64,000 nt of DNA from Verpa conica (taxonomy: Eukaryota; Ascomycota; Pezizomycetes; Pezizales; Morchellaceae). Under the pieces are notes generated by a model, which was not told the origin of the DNA, did no database searches, and was given only the letters and a program-made list of their open reading frames with translations. Location: positions 186,001 to 250,000 of the forward strand of contig JAUFSD010000008.1 in assembly GCA_033030425.1 (NCBI GenBank), given 5' to 3'. Positions 35,383 through 47,547 of this stretch are shown one piece after another. A program made the position numbers and the translations under genes. The number at the start of each line of letters is the position of its first letter. Position 1 is the stretch's first letter.

Positions 35383-38300
35383 GACTGGAGGAAGGGACTA
35401 TGGGGGGGGGGGGGGAAGGGAGGTTAGAATAAGAATATAATCTGACCCGTTCGGTGATAATGCGCACCTTTCTTCGGTAGCTAATCTGCAAGAGAGAGAT
35501 AGAGAGAGAAAAAAAAAAGAAAAGGTTTTTTTTTTTTTGTTCCCGCCAGATGGTTAGAGATGTTATTGTGGCACAGCCTGCGGAGTTCCCCCCCCTCACC
35601 AAAAAGAAAGAAAAGAAAAAAAGAGTTGCGGCGGAAGCGCTTCGTATTATATCCGCCGGACCCCCCCAATGTATCACTTGGAGTCTCGAAAGTGTTTCTA
35701 TAACCTGTTCCAGCTGAGTCTGAAAGTGTTGACTTTTTTTCTAATTAAAGAGAATGTAAAAAAGAAAGTATCTTAAAAGAGTGTAAACAGAGTCTCATAA
35801 ACAATACTCGGGGTACTGATTCGGAAAAACTGACCCGACTCCACAGGATCGGCTTGGGGGTATAACAGAATGGAATATTTGAAATAGCGTACAACGCTCA
35901 AAAGTGCTGAAAAAGACACGGGGTTAAAGAAGGGGGGATTCAGGTCCAGATAACAGAACCCCGGGGGGGGGAGGAAGAAGAGGAAGGGAGAAAGGGAAAC
36001 AAAAAAGGAGCTGATCCGGTCAAGGAGTTCCGTACATATGATACCTAGAGGGGGGCCTCAGGGGTCCCCGGCGCATAGAGTAGAGAGCCGGTGCCGAGGT
36101 GGCTTGCGATAGCCGAGAGGACCTCTGCAGCCTATCAGTGCTGTCCATTATAATTAACAATTTGCCAAAACAGAATCTTGTACCACTATTTATTAGAGTT
36201 TCAGAGCTCTCATATCCTCTCGCTGTCGAAATAGAATATCCACTCGGCGCAGGTGGCTTCGGAGGACTACATTTAACCAGGTTAGATACCCCCCCCCCGT
36301 ACACGTAGCTGAACCTTCATTTCCAGTATGGTAAAATACCTCTTGACTCGTGATCTTTTTCTTATGAACGCCACTGTTTGTGTAATTATACCCCCTAGCA
36401 CATATCTAAAGCAGTCATTGCATACGTTCGAGAAGTCTATATACCTCCCTCCCTCCCCCAATTACTGTAAATATGCACTCTTATGAATTCCCCCCTCTAT
36501 GGAGATCATGCAAGTCATGATGCGACACAAGGGAATAGAAATTCTAACTCTAAACTCTAGTCTTTGTCCCCCTTTTTATGCATGGTTTTGTGTGGGGCGG
36601 ATCCTGGGGAGTGGGTACGGGACTAACGATGTATTAGGGAGTGGACCGCGCGTGCAGCCTAGATACTTAGTTAAGATTAACAACGAAAAAAACCTACCTA
36701 TAAAAAATCAATTGTAAATACCCTACCCTATGAAACCAACCCACTGATTCCGCAATGATATCCGATATCAATACTAGGCTCTGGGTATATGTTGTAGGTA
36801 ACTCTTACCGTAGATGTCTGTTGGACGCTGTGGTATTGGATGGCTTTATCGAGCTTGAGCCATTAAGCAAGATTAATGCGAGTAACGTAATGATTTATAA
36901 GAACACTCAGCGGGGGGGTCTCACAAGAGCTATGTTAGGGGGGTGCGTAGTGTTAACTACATACTTGAACGTCTCGACCTATGAAAGTAGAGTGTCCTGG
37001 TACAGCTAGTATGAACTAATTAGTGGCGATATGTATACCACCAATGGTTTTTGGTTCCTGGCTATTTGGTTATGCCAGATTGGGGCCGGGATTTAGCCGC
37101 CATTACCGCTAGACATGATTTACTTCGGTGGGTACATTGACTGTGGTGGATTTGAGTAGGGTCTTTATAGGGGTGCCCGTGGCTTACAGGAATGTTAAAA
37201 CAGAATCTTGATAAAAAGTAGACGGTTTGAAGTGGCTTTTATATAGATAAGATGTTTCTTTTGTGGGATTGTAAGGTTGATAACTATATATAAACCGCCC
37301 CCCCAAACAGATAGACGTGATGGTTTATTCTTTCTTTCCTAAGTTAGAACTTATACCCTAACTACAGTCTTGTCACTCCTAACCCTAGGCTTCTTCCCGT
37401 ACTCGTTTATTGTAAGTCCCAGAGGATCTTTTTGTCCTGGTCTATATAAGCTGGTAGACTAATATACTTAATATCTTCAGATATTGAGATATCAAGAGTC
37501 TTCTGGATGTTTTGATAATAGACCTCCTGCTTACCCGATAGACATGCGATGGCCGCGCGAGCACCATACTGTATAGAGAAGAGAATAATATTTATACAGC
37601 GTCATATACTAATGTTGGAGGACAAAAAAATAACCGCCCACCCATGATAGCCATACCCCAATTCCAACCCCCCCAAATAGACACTAAAACAACAATTGAT
37701 AAAAACAGAAAACTAAAATTTCGAGGGAATTGAGTGTTGATTTGTGTACTATTGATTTATGTAGTGTGGGGAGGTATTGTTAATTCGGGGCTCATGTGAG
37801 TGGGTGGTTATTTATGTCTCTCGACAATAGGGGTATCAACTTTATAGTAAGAGTTTCTGTGGGAGAGTGTCGTTCGAAGAGCCCTCAAGGTGGGGATTGG
37901 TTATGGTAGGCTCCATTCTGATTTTGAATTAGAGGGTTAGAAGGTTGTAGTTCTATTTAGGGATGGGTTTAGGTATCAAATATCAGATGAACGAGGTGTT
38001 GATGTAACAGGTACTCACGTCAGGGTTGGATACACTGGAAAGGGATAACAGATCTGTGATGTAATAAAGTACAGTGAAATATAGTGATAGTGATAGTAAA
38101 GTATTAGGACTTTGTCGTAGATCTAAGCTTCTACTATATCACACTGTTTCTACAGCTCTATTTGACCCGGTTCTATTCTATTAGAGACTTAGACCAAGCA
38201 CTAAATCCACAGTTTATCAAGTCCAGTTAAAGTGTAGTTACCCTGACTTATCTGGAAGTGCATTATACCCTTCTTACTTCTACGGTCAGGTGATTCGTTA

Positions 38301-39646
38301 TAAGTTACCAAATCTATGGGTCTCAACTACAGCTACCGGAGAGAAGCTCACCGGGCCACGGGTACTAACCCACGGTTGCTTTATAATATAACCTTATTTG
38401 ACAAAATCCATGCATAGTAAGATTGCGAGTACACTCTTTCCCTAGTTTGATTGCCCGGGGCTTGATCAATGCGTCTGGTGCTCGTTCCATCATGTCATCA
38501 ATATTCATCAGGTATCACTCGGTTAACTTATGGAAACGGAACTTACCATGACCCGGATGAAACTTATCTTTACCGGCAGCCTATCACTGAAACCCCAGGG
38601 TATTTACTCTCTTTTGCGGTATCCGGCCCCCACATCAGTGCTCCCCCACCGAACAGCGCCTCGCACCGACGTGTTCAGTGCGTTAGAGTTCGACTGCAAT
38701 ACTGGCTAGCCATCGAGGGTGGCCTTAACAAATCTTAGACACCCACCCTGCTATGTGTACGTACGTATCCCTCATCCCTGGAGAATAGTTTTACTAGTTC
38801 CATAGCTATGCTCGTACAGGGCTACAAACACAGAAAACTCTGCCTTGCTGGCTAAAGAGCTGTGTAACCGTACTGTTACCACATGTTTACTCGTAAGCCT
38901 GGGGGGACAATTCTCGGTGTTTACTTTACTACTCCAGTTAGGAAAGTCGATGAACTATGTTCTATTTCGTATGTTGGTGGCGGAACACCCAATACGGACA
39001 CAACAAAACTCGTTGAGTCAAGGTGGAGAGCATCAAAACACGAAGGTGACAAAGACTAGGAATACTGTGGAAACCAATCACCCAGACCCCCAGTATTTAA
39101 GCCTGATGCAGTTCCCTGTATCGTCTTGGCGGGCCTACAGTCCCAATCGGAGGAGTCCAATAGTACCCCACAGTGTGGCGCTCAACGGGTCAGGCCTCCA
39201 GCAAAAGTGGCAAATAGAGGCGCCGCGCGGCCAGAGCTTTCGTATGTTAGCTGACGAACACCACTTAACTTACCTCCCTCTGCTGTCATCCTACCAGCAC
39301 TCATCCTCCCTCTTCTCTCCCCCAACCCCATCACCCCACCATTATCCGTCAACATCCCATTTCCACTGCTCTATTTGTTTCATTATCATCATCACATCGC
39401 CCTTCTGTTTCATCACTGTTCTCAGCACTTTTTGGGTACCCGACCGTGTGAAGCCTCCCCATTATAGCAACAACTTGAACAAGGCTGCGCTTTTGGTGAA
39501 TAAAATTCCGGGGCGGCTAAAATCAGGCTACAAAAAAAGCCCTCTTATCATTTGGTCGAGCCAGCTACTACATAGCTCGATCAAACCCTCCTCAAGTCGC
39601 TTAAACAACCAACCGACCTTGACAAAGCGTATAGTAGCAACAAGCC
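35383..39646. other. Long intergenic region with one kinase-like fragment
   Basis: Purine and A/T homopolymers fill 35500-35700, next to the 5' end of the coiled-coil gene. From 36130 to 36280 a short plus-strand stretch reads LFIRVSELSYPLAVEIEYPL then GAGGFGGLHLTR, like a kinase Gly-rich loop, followed by a run of C. No continuation was found. Frames at 38469-38738 and 38845-39693 lie in the more GC-rich upstream region of the PB1-UBA gene and show no domain. Confidence 0.4.
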
Positions 39647-42600
39647 ATGTTACCGACTTTCCAAGTTCGCGGCCTCCGCTGCTGCTCGTCTGATTCGATT
39701 TCTGGGGCTGAAGATGGATGGGCCGATATTCAGCTTGATAATGAACTGCAGTATGAACAACTTATTCGTGAACATCCAGAGACAACTTTGAGTTATGTCG
39801 ACGATGATGATGGCGAAATCATCACAGTGAGTAAATATTTTACCATCCTCTAGTGATCTTTTCCATCAGTGCGTTCCTTAAACTGGGTGGATTATTGGCC
39901 GTTTCTACATAATTTTCTGGCATTATCCTCGTCATTTACATTCGGTTCTTCATATTTGTTTTGAATTGAAATAAGATGTTCCGGTGCATACTTCACTTTT
40001 ATCAGTTTCATAGGCGATCTTGTCTAACAAGTCTACTCTTTTAGGTCGGTTCATCAGAGGAACTCATTGGACGCGTTGACGAACTACAACCCCTTTCACC
40101 AGTTATTTTTGACCTTTTGGTTTCGCCTTCTGACCCGAAATACGAATCTGCAATCAAACTATGGCGGAAGATCATTGAATCCGATGCCGATGCCCTTAAG
40201 AAGGATAAAGGCAAAGGAAAGGCAAAGGAGGACATAGTAAACACGGCTGACAGCGGATCCAGCACCGTCTCCAGAAGTGGGATCCTAGTGGACCCTGGCG
40301 AAGATGGCTCTACAAGCTCGAAGGAGCCGGAAATCAAGGAAGACCCAGCTGAGCAGCCGTTGCTCAGTATGTTTGAAAGCGAAATTGAGAAGATTCTCCA
40401 GGCTACAGCAAATGGGACCTCTCCCCAGGATGAGACTCCAGCCACCCCCGAACGTTCACCTAGTCCTATTACCAGCATTCCTCAGCCATACCCAAGTGAA
40501 ATTCTTGGACAGACGCTTCGCACTATTGCCCAAAATGTTGGACGTGTGGCTAATGAACTTCGGAATGACCTTCCATCACATGCTCAACCAACTGTCGAAG
40601 CTCTCAACATTGCACTTCATTCTGCTATTGGAACATTCACTGCTCAGCTACAGGCTGTCGCCCTTGACGCAGCAGCTGCTGCCAGAAGCGCAGCTCAGGC
40701 TACTAGGGAGATGGATGTATCCGAACTTGAGGCTACTGGGAGAAGGATGAAAGAATTGGCTGAGACAGTCGGTCATATTGCTGTCCAGGGAGCCGGTGTA
40801 GCGAAAGAAGAAGTTGACAGAGCGCTTGGTCATGTTAGTGGAGCCGGGCGAGACTCGAGCGAAACAGTGCAGGAGCGTGCAGAACCTCTTGAGGTCCAGG
40901 AGGTGCAAGACGAGAAAGAGGTTGCGCAAAGTGATCTTGCAAAGGCTGAATCAGCACTTAAGGAAGCCCAAAAATCCGTCTCCAGTATTAAGAGACAACA
41001 CCTTGTCGAGATTAGATCCTTGAGCGCCCCCCCTTCATCGGTTTTTCTTACCATGGAGTCTGTATGCACGCTTCTAGGCCACAAGGTCGACGGCTGGGCT
41101 GATATCCAAACAATCATCAGACAAGATAACTTTATCTCTAGCATTATCGAATTCGACAACGAGAAGCAAATGACTAGATCACTTCGCCACTTGATGAAGG
41201 AATATCTCTCTAATCCAGCCTACAATTACACGACTATGAACAGAGCTAGCAGGGCATGTGGGCCACTTGTGCAGTGGGTTAAAGCTCAGGTCGACTACTC
41301 AGAGGCTATTGCTCATTCAAAGGAACTCCCAAAGCAGAATTCAAAGGAGGTTGGAGATGCGGGAAGTGGTAGAAATGAGAGGGCGCCAATCAACATCGCC
41401 GATGCCGTTAACATTCCCACTAGTACTGCGGACCCCAAACCCCATCCTAATGCATTTGTAGATTCTTCGTCTGAAGATGATGGTCTTTCTGGTTCACGCA
41501 ATGGGCGCGATGCCGCGGGTCGTCGTCGTCGTCATTGTGATCCTCTTCGTGGACATGATGGACCTGCAAGGAGCACCACATTCCCTAATTGGGCCCCCGG
41601 ACATCACATGTTCCACCCAAAGCACCCTAGACATGGTAGACATGGACCGCATCATGGTGGACCGCATCACGGCGGACCGCATCATGGCGGACCACACCAT
41701 GGCCCTCCACCACCTCATCACCCCCACTTCGGAATGCCTGGATCGCACCCTCATCATCCTCCTCCTCCTCCTCCACCCCCTCATCATCCTCATGACCCTG
41801 CCCCACCTCCACCTCCACCACCTCCACCACCCCCTTCACATGATTCTCATAGTTCACATAGACACTCATACCCTCCACCTCCCCCTCCCCCGCCTCCCCC
41901 ATTTTCCCCTCATCATGCATTCCGCCTGCCCCCTCCATTTTGGGGGATGAATGTGCAGTCTGCAAAGCCCCAGAACCGCCTGGTGATCAATGAAAATGAT
42001 TCACTAAATCTAGGAGCAGCAACAGAAAAGTCTGAGGGTGATCAACAGAGAAAGGATGACAATACTAGAGCCCCTCCACCTTTGTTCCCCTTTATCCGCC
42101 GCGCCAACACGATAGGCTCTGATAGTAGGGAACAATGGGTTGTGCCCCACCCCTCAGAACGTGAGCAGGGAAACAGGTTCATTCCACCTGTTGCTGCGAT
42201 GTCGTCAATTCCTTCTGCACAACACGTGATGCGCCGCTTCCCATCCCTCTCAAGCTTCCATTCTTCCAGTGGACCGGCAGCTGGAGGATTGAGAGCTCAG
42301 GCCTCAGTTCCTAACTTTCGCTCAGAAAAAAGGGAAGCCTCGACAGGGTTTGGCCAAAACCCCTTTGCGACCCCTCCAAGACAACCTTCCCCAATTTCTG
42401 AGCAGACTCCGGCTACAGATGCCCGCAGACCTGGAAACTCCGAATCACGTGCGCTCCCTGGAGAGTGGCCACAAGCAGTCCTTATTCCTCCCCCTCCCCC
42501 TCCAGCACCCATGGACGCATTTACTCCTCGTGGTTTGCATCGTGCCAATTCAATGGGAGTCTTTGGAACCAGAGTGGCCAAAGGTAGCCTCTTCGATACT

Positions 42601-42960
42601 CTTCAGGGAACCGAGACCAATCCTTTTGTTGAGCGTAGAAAGAGGAGAGAAAATAGGATGGACAAGGAAAACAAAGAGAAGAATGATTGGGATTACTACT
42701 CCCGTCGCGCTGTACCCGGAAGCTTCCCTCTGGCTGAGCAGACGAATAAAGAGGAGCAGCCACAGAAGAGCGCTGGTGCTGGTAATAATAATGTTGACCA
42801 GTGTGTTGCACAGTTGCTTGAAATGGGCTATGCCGAAGATGAAAGCGAAAGCGCACTTGAGAGGTTGAGGGTTTACTCCCAGATTACTGAAGGAAAGGTT
42901 GAAGATGCCGTCGAGTTGCTGGAAGAGGAGAGGAAGGCTTGGGTTCAGAGGAATGAATAG
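39647..42960 (+). CDS. PB1-like and UBA-domain protein with His/Pro-rich core (p62/NBR1-like layout)
   Basis: Exons 39647-39826 and 40045-42960 with an unusually long 218-nt phase-0 intron (1031 aa). The N-terminus ends in an OPCA-type acidic motif (YVDDDDGEIITVGSSEELIG) typical of type I PB1 domains. An Ala-rich amphipathic region follows (about 190-320). Around residues 590-690 are HHGGP repeats and long proline runs with histidines. A Ser-rich region with several Phe/Trp motifs leads to a C-terminal UBA domain (about 975-1020: VDQCVAQLLEMGYAEDESES, then VEDAVELLEEE). PB1 plus UBA is the outline of selective-autophagy receptors, but no ZZ finger or NBR1 domain is seen. The N-terminal edge is uncertain: the start may lie in a further upstream exon. 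Confidence 0.75.
41635..41700 (+). repeat. 15-bp tandem repeat encoding HHGGP
   Basis: Four near-identical units (catcatggtggaccg and variants) encode His-His-Gly-Gly-Pro. The third-position differences are silent. Confidence 0.8.
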
Positions 42961-44018
42961 TGTAGGAAATGGTTTTTTTATGGAAAATGGTGGGTTTTTT
43001 TTATGAATTTCAATGAATTTGGGCTTTTACGGTTTGGGAACTCTTTTCTTTTCTTGTGACTGGGGGGTGGATTCTCTGGTTGGTTTGGAATATGGAAGGG
43101 TTGGGAAATGGTTATGGCCGATTCTGATTTATTTTGTTTTTGCATGAATTTCTTTTGATGGAATAGCTTTTTTATGTTGATTGTCAGTCACATGAGACGG
43201 GTAAAAGAAACGAAACATTGCCGTTGTCAATTTGGAATTAGGGAGGATGTTTTTTGTTTATTTCATTACTAGTACCGATTAGGATAACAATAGCTATTTT
43301 ATTTTATTTTACACTCGCTGAAATTTTATCATTGAAGACCCTATCGCGCATGTGACATTGTGATAGTGTGCATAATAGCAATGCAACGTTTAGCCTAGAG
43401 AATTTATCATTAAACGAATGCTGATACCTAGATGTTCAATCTATTAGTGGGAAATATCTTATTCAATGCCAAGCAGAAAATCTGTTCTTAGTAATAAACA
43501 GCTATAACACTTTAGCTCACTCGCTGGAAAAAAACAAATCTATGTAGTTTCAGTCCCCGCCAAATCACACTAAAACCTAACATTTACAACGCCCATATAT
43601 AGAACTTTACTTATGCGGAGGGAGGCTTTAATGATTTTCGGTTTTGGTTTTGTAGGTATCGAAATTAATAGACTTGTTTTCTTTTGGCGAGTATAACCAG
43701 GAATTTTTATATACATATTTCTACTAAAGATGGAGGTTACACTACCTCTGCGTAACCTACATACTAGTGTGGGTTTCCTTAAAACGTCTCAAGTAACCCC
43801 CCATAGTGACTTTGGCCCTCTTAATGATGAAGCTGGTTATGATGTACCTGCTCGATTGGGTTATCTAAGTATATATATAATCTGAGTCAATTCGACCCAC
43901 TACGACCGAGGGTAATGTGGATAATTCACGGCTATAAAATAAAAAACTCCAACCGATTTCACCTATATTAGTACAAGTATCTACCTTTCTTGTTCTAGTT
44001 TTTTTTTTTTCAATTCCC
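42961..44018. other. Intergenic, no gene seen
   Basis: T-rich 3' flank of the PB1-UBA gene, then AT-rich sequence. A pyrimidine tract (tttttttttt) at 44000-44010 precedes a possible first exon of the next gene. Confidence 0.45.
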
Positions 44019-44533
44019 ATGGCTCAAACTGTTCCAGTGAGTGATAAACCCTGTTGTAGTGGGTCTAATTAACGGGAGAATTGACGTGTCAGGCAGTGGC
44101 TGCGCCTCCTACAGCCGCACCATCTACAGCCGCACTCCTACCACCGTCTACTTAAGACTTGGTATGCCCACAGTACTATAAAATCAACTTCTATCACTCT
44201 CCATAAACAACTATAAAAACCTGCCAGGTCAATCAGTATCATACCAGCTTACTTTGACTATAAGCCTAATCGGGATTCGAGTATCTACTAAAAGGCTTTA
44301 CACCACTGTAACAACCAGTTCCTACGCGGGATACAAGCCTCCAGAGGCATTTTAGAGCATTTCAGTTGTATACTTCTGCTCTTATCAGGTATGTCTTGTA
44401 TATTTTAAGTTTTATACGTTTTGTTAATAAGTTATAGGCAGTCTCTTTTTCGAACAGAGAAGCAAATAACACTGAAGAGCAACCACAGCTACAGTCCGAG
44501 GACCCAATAACCAACCCTGAATCCTTGAGCACG

Positions 44534-45232
44534 ATGGACAACACTAGTAAGGGGCAGGAGCCAGAAACAACAAAGCAATCCCCTACCATACAAGATTTAC
44601 GGTAACCTTTACACCTTCCTTCTCCATTCAAGTGCACTTTTGAGTAATCGCTCATTTCGCTGTGTAGAGATCATGATATGGCGCGCGAACCAAGACCCGA
44701 GCCTAGCGTCTTCCCAGAACCCAACAGAATCCCCAAGGGTCTTAAGCCATATAAACCCACTTATCAGATTGAGCGCCCGGTAAAGTGCCCAATCACAACA
44801 TGCGGGTACTCAAAAAGAGGGTTCGTCAGAAAGTATGACTGCCACAGGCACACTTTGATGCATTACAGGGGGACAATAGTCTGTGGTTTCTGTCCTGGTG
44901 CTGCGTCGGCAGTGGAAAAATCATTCAAACGTGCAGATGTCTTTAAGCGTCACTTGATGAGGGTGCACGACATCGAGAGGACCCCTGCGAACGGTCGCAA
45001 GAAACTCGGATTAAGGAACGGCCCTTTTTCTGGTTCTCTGTTGGGCGAGCAATTCTCTGGTACTTATATCACCGGGCAGTGCAGTATTTGCTCGGTTGTT
45101 TTTGCTACAGCTCAACAATTACTCGAGCATTTGGATGGGTGCGTGCTGCGTAAGGTTATCCAAGATGCGCGTTCAAATATGACCCTCGATCCTGTATGTT
45201 TGGACACATGGAAGCCCCGCCTAAGTTACTAG
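44534..45232 (+). CDS. C2H2-type zinc-finger protein
   Basis: The secure part is 44534-44601 joined to 44668-45232 across a 66-nt intron (210 aa from the ATG at 44534). Finger 1: CPITTCGYSKRGFVRKYDCH then RHTLMH. Finger 2: CGFCPGAASAVEKSFKR then HLMRVH. A third knuckle is CSICSVVF...LLEHLDGC. The linker is basic (NGRKKLGLR). It is probably a nuclear DNA-binding protein of the fungal C2H2 type. The coding frame continues upstream to an acceptor at 44437. A possible first exon (ATG at 44019, donor 44037) lies further up, but the stretch between, 44093-44390, has stops in each joining I tried. Either the N-terminus is longer and partly decayed, or the 44534 start is right. Confidence 0.65.
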
Positions 45233-46455
45233 AGATATTGTGATCCGGTTATATTGTTGCGCGCGTCCTTAAGGCCCGGACCAAAATTTTGAGATAGAAC
45301 TTTGTATAAAAACTTGGAAAGATTTATAATGTACTATTAAAGATCTCTAAGTTTTTATAGACCGCTAGGGGCCATGGTTGTGGAATAAAACTTCACTTTG
45401 GGTGAGAAGTGACATATGGAATCATTCTCTGTTATACCCATCTCATGGCCAGATGTACTTAGGAAAGGGGTTTTCAGCATTATATGAAGAGCTGTTTTTT
45501 TAAATACTGGAGTACACTTTTTATGTCACTGAAGATGTTTTGGAACGGTTTATATTCTGGAGGGGAGGCAGTCAATGATATTAGGCACGATAGGCGTGTT
45601 CTAAGCCCAATTCTTGTTGGTCTGGGGGTTTAGGACTATGTATACCATATTATATAAAATCCATCAGCAAAAGGTTTTTCTCTTTTTTCAATAAACATCT
45701 CAGAGTGCCCCAGTGATCATAGGACAACCATTCAGCTACCATACTATTCTAGTCCCACTTTATGGAGTTTAAAGAGTTTCCATGACCACAATCGCTTCCG
45801 TACCGTAATGCACCATAGGAATAGCATTAAGAATGCTATAGCCCAAATTATTTAGAACTTTATTGTAATACTTATTTTTTTCCCCATGGGCTAGTAAAAT
45901 GCAACTAAGAGGCTGAGGGGAGAAAAACTCAATACTACCGGCCTCGGACTATATCAAGGTGAGATAAGTGGGCGGTCTCGATACCTCGGCCTTGTGGGCT
46001 CCATTCACTAATATCGAACAAAGAAAAATACATACTAAAATCCCGAAACACCTTGAGACCTGTAACAACGCTACGTTTTGAGGGAAAGATTTAAAGCAAT
46101 GAAACGTGCGCTTGGCACGTATGTCTAAGAGGTTATAACAATGGGTAGAATGTTTCATGTACGACTACTACACATGAAACGTACCTCCACAATTGACTCC
46201 TATATAAACCCACCATAGTACTCTTTGTATAATATGACCGGGTAGACTTCTATGCGATGGGGGAATAGTATTAAACCAGTAATGGAAGGAGATTCTATCT
46301 GACAGGAACACGACAAAGTCCAAGAATAGCATTGGTCTTCTCACATTATTATAAATACATCTCCATCCCATTTCCCCACCCAGCTATATATATAAAAAAA
46401 CCAGATATCCCATCAACCCCAACACCCCTCACTCCAACCACTTCCAAAACCAACT
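45233..46455. other. Intergenic region with the upstream block of secreted gene 1
   Basis: AT-rich. Positions 46235-46314 resemble 47271-47350 upstream of the second secreted gene (shared gacttctat, then ctatctgac and gaacacgac/gaacgcgat). A short minus-strand frame (45949-46158) has a hydrophobic stretch but no support. Confidence 0.45.
46385..46400 (+). promoter_or_regulatory. TATA box of secreted gene 1
   Basis: tatatatataaaaaaa ends 56 nt before the ATG at 46456, followed by a C/A-rich leader. Confidence 0.5.
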
Positions 46456-46872
46456 ATGTTCTACACCCCGCTCACCCTCCTAACACTCAACCTCCTACAC
46501 GCACACACACTCACCGCACAAGGACCCCCCACGCTACCAACCTTCTCCGCAAAAGTCATATGCGAGACCACATCAGGATCCCCCAAAATCACCGACATCA
46601 AAGCGATAGCCTACGTCCTCGAGAACCATCTCTCACAAGTCAAGAGATGTGAGCCGGACGGCGTGTCGGAATCAGACTGTAGTGAGCTGCAGACTACCGG
46701 GACTGCGAAGCTCTCGTTTTGTCATAATGGGGTGAGCGGGGTGACTGCGAGTTGTATAGGTGTTGCGAGGGGGGTGAGGATTATTATTGAGCAGTGTGCG
46801 TGGAATGGGTTGGCTGGTGGGAGGTATATCTTTCCTGGGGCGTCGGTGGAGATAAATATTGCTCATACTTAG
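46456..46872 (+). CDS. Small secreted cysteine-rich protein, copy 1
   Basis: An intronless 138-aa protein. The N-terminus is a good signal peptide (MFYTPLTLLTLNLLHAHTLT, cleavage likely near AQG). The mature part has six cysteines in the contexts ICETT, KRC, SDC, SFC, ASC and EQCAWNGLAGG, and a hydrophobic C-terminal strand (VEINIAHT). The six cysteines match those of the copy at 47548, so three disulfides are likely. The size and pattern are those of fungal effector-like or antimicrobial small secreted proteins; I cannot assign a family with confidence. Expression from a strong TATA promoter is inferred. On the coding strand the first half is C-rich and the second half G-rich. Confidence 0.75.
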   Translation: MFYTPLTLLTLNLLHAHTLTAQGPPTLPTFSAKVICETTSGSPKITDIKAIAYVLENHLSQVKRCEPDGVSESDCSELQTTGTAKLSFCHNGVSGVTASCIGVARGVRIIIEQCAWNGLAGGRYIFPGASVEINIAHT

Positions 46873-47437
46873 GGGAGGTTGGGGGTTTTGGTTTTGTGGT
46901 TGGGGTGAGGTGGGGTGGGTAGATTGTACTTATATATTAGTGGCTCCTCTTTCTATAGTTCAGTCTTGTAATAAGTTGTTGGGTGGATTTCTTGTTTATA
47001 CTGAGGGTAGATATTTCTTTTAGCGCTTACTGTTTGTTGAATAGATTCAGTAGAGAATAGAATGATACCTTTTTTTTGTGCATGTGTGGCTGTGTATATC
47101 GATTGATATTTAGTGACGTATATCTTGTAGTACCCTAAATAAATTAACAAACTCCATATTCGGTATATCTTATTATTAGTCTCCTATTGCGTGTTTTGGA
47201 AACTTCTATACATCTGAAAACCTTATAAATCAACTACTTAGCGCTCTATAATAACGCTTGGCAAATGATGTGATCGGATAGACTTCTATCCAACGAGAAC
47301 GAGTATTGAAACATGCAACCGGAAGAACTTCTATCTGACGAGAACGCGATGAGATAACAAGCATACTATTACTTGGTAGGATAAATAGTATCTATATATG
47401 ATTAAGAGGCATGGATAGTATATACGTCCTAACACAG
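46873..47437. other. Spacer between the secreted copies
   Basis: Holds the 3' flank of copy 1 (G/T-rich, then AT-rich) and, at 47271-47350, the duplicated upstream block of copy 2. Confidence 0.5.
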
Positions 47438-47447
47438 GTATAAATAT
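47438..47447 (+). promoter_or_regulatory. TATA box of secreted gene 2
   Basis: gtataaatat lies 101 nt before the ATG at 47548. The C/A-rich leader that follows resembles that of copy 1. Confidence 0.45.
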
Positions 47448-47547
47448 TCCCCTATAGATAGCTATCTACCCACCAACCAAACAGACACCACATATAACCT
47501 AAGACCCCACACCAAGCATTCCCAAACCACCCATATACATACAAACC

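Noticed and set aside
35030..35677. Several plus- and minus-strand frames over the start of the coiled-coil gene
   Set aside because: Produced by the CAG/CCG-rich low-complexity exon 1 and its purine-rich upstream region.
38845..39693. A 282-codon plus-strand frame
   Set aside because: It runs through the upstream region into exon 1 of the PB1-UBA gene in another phase and has no domain; likely chance.
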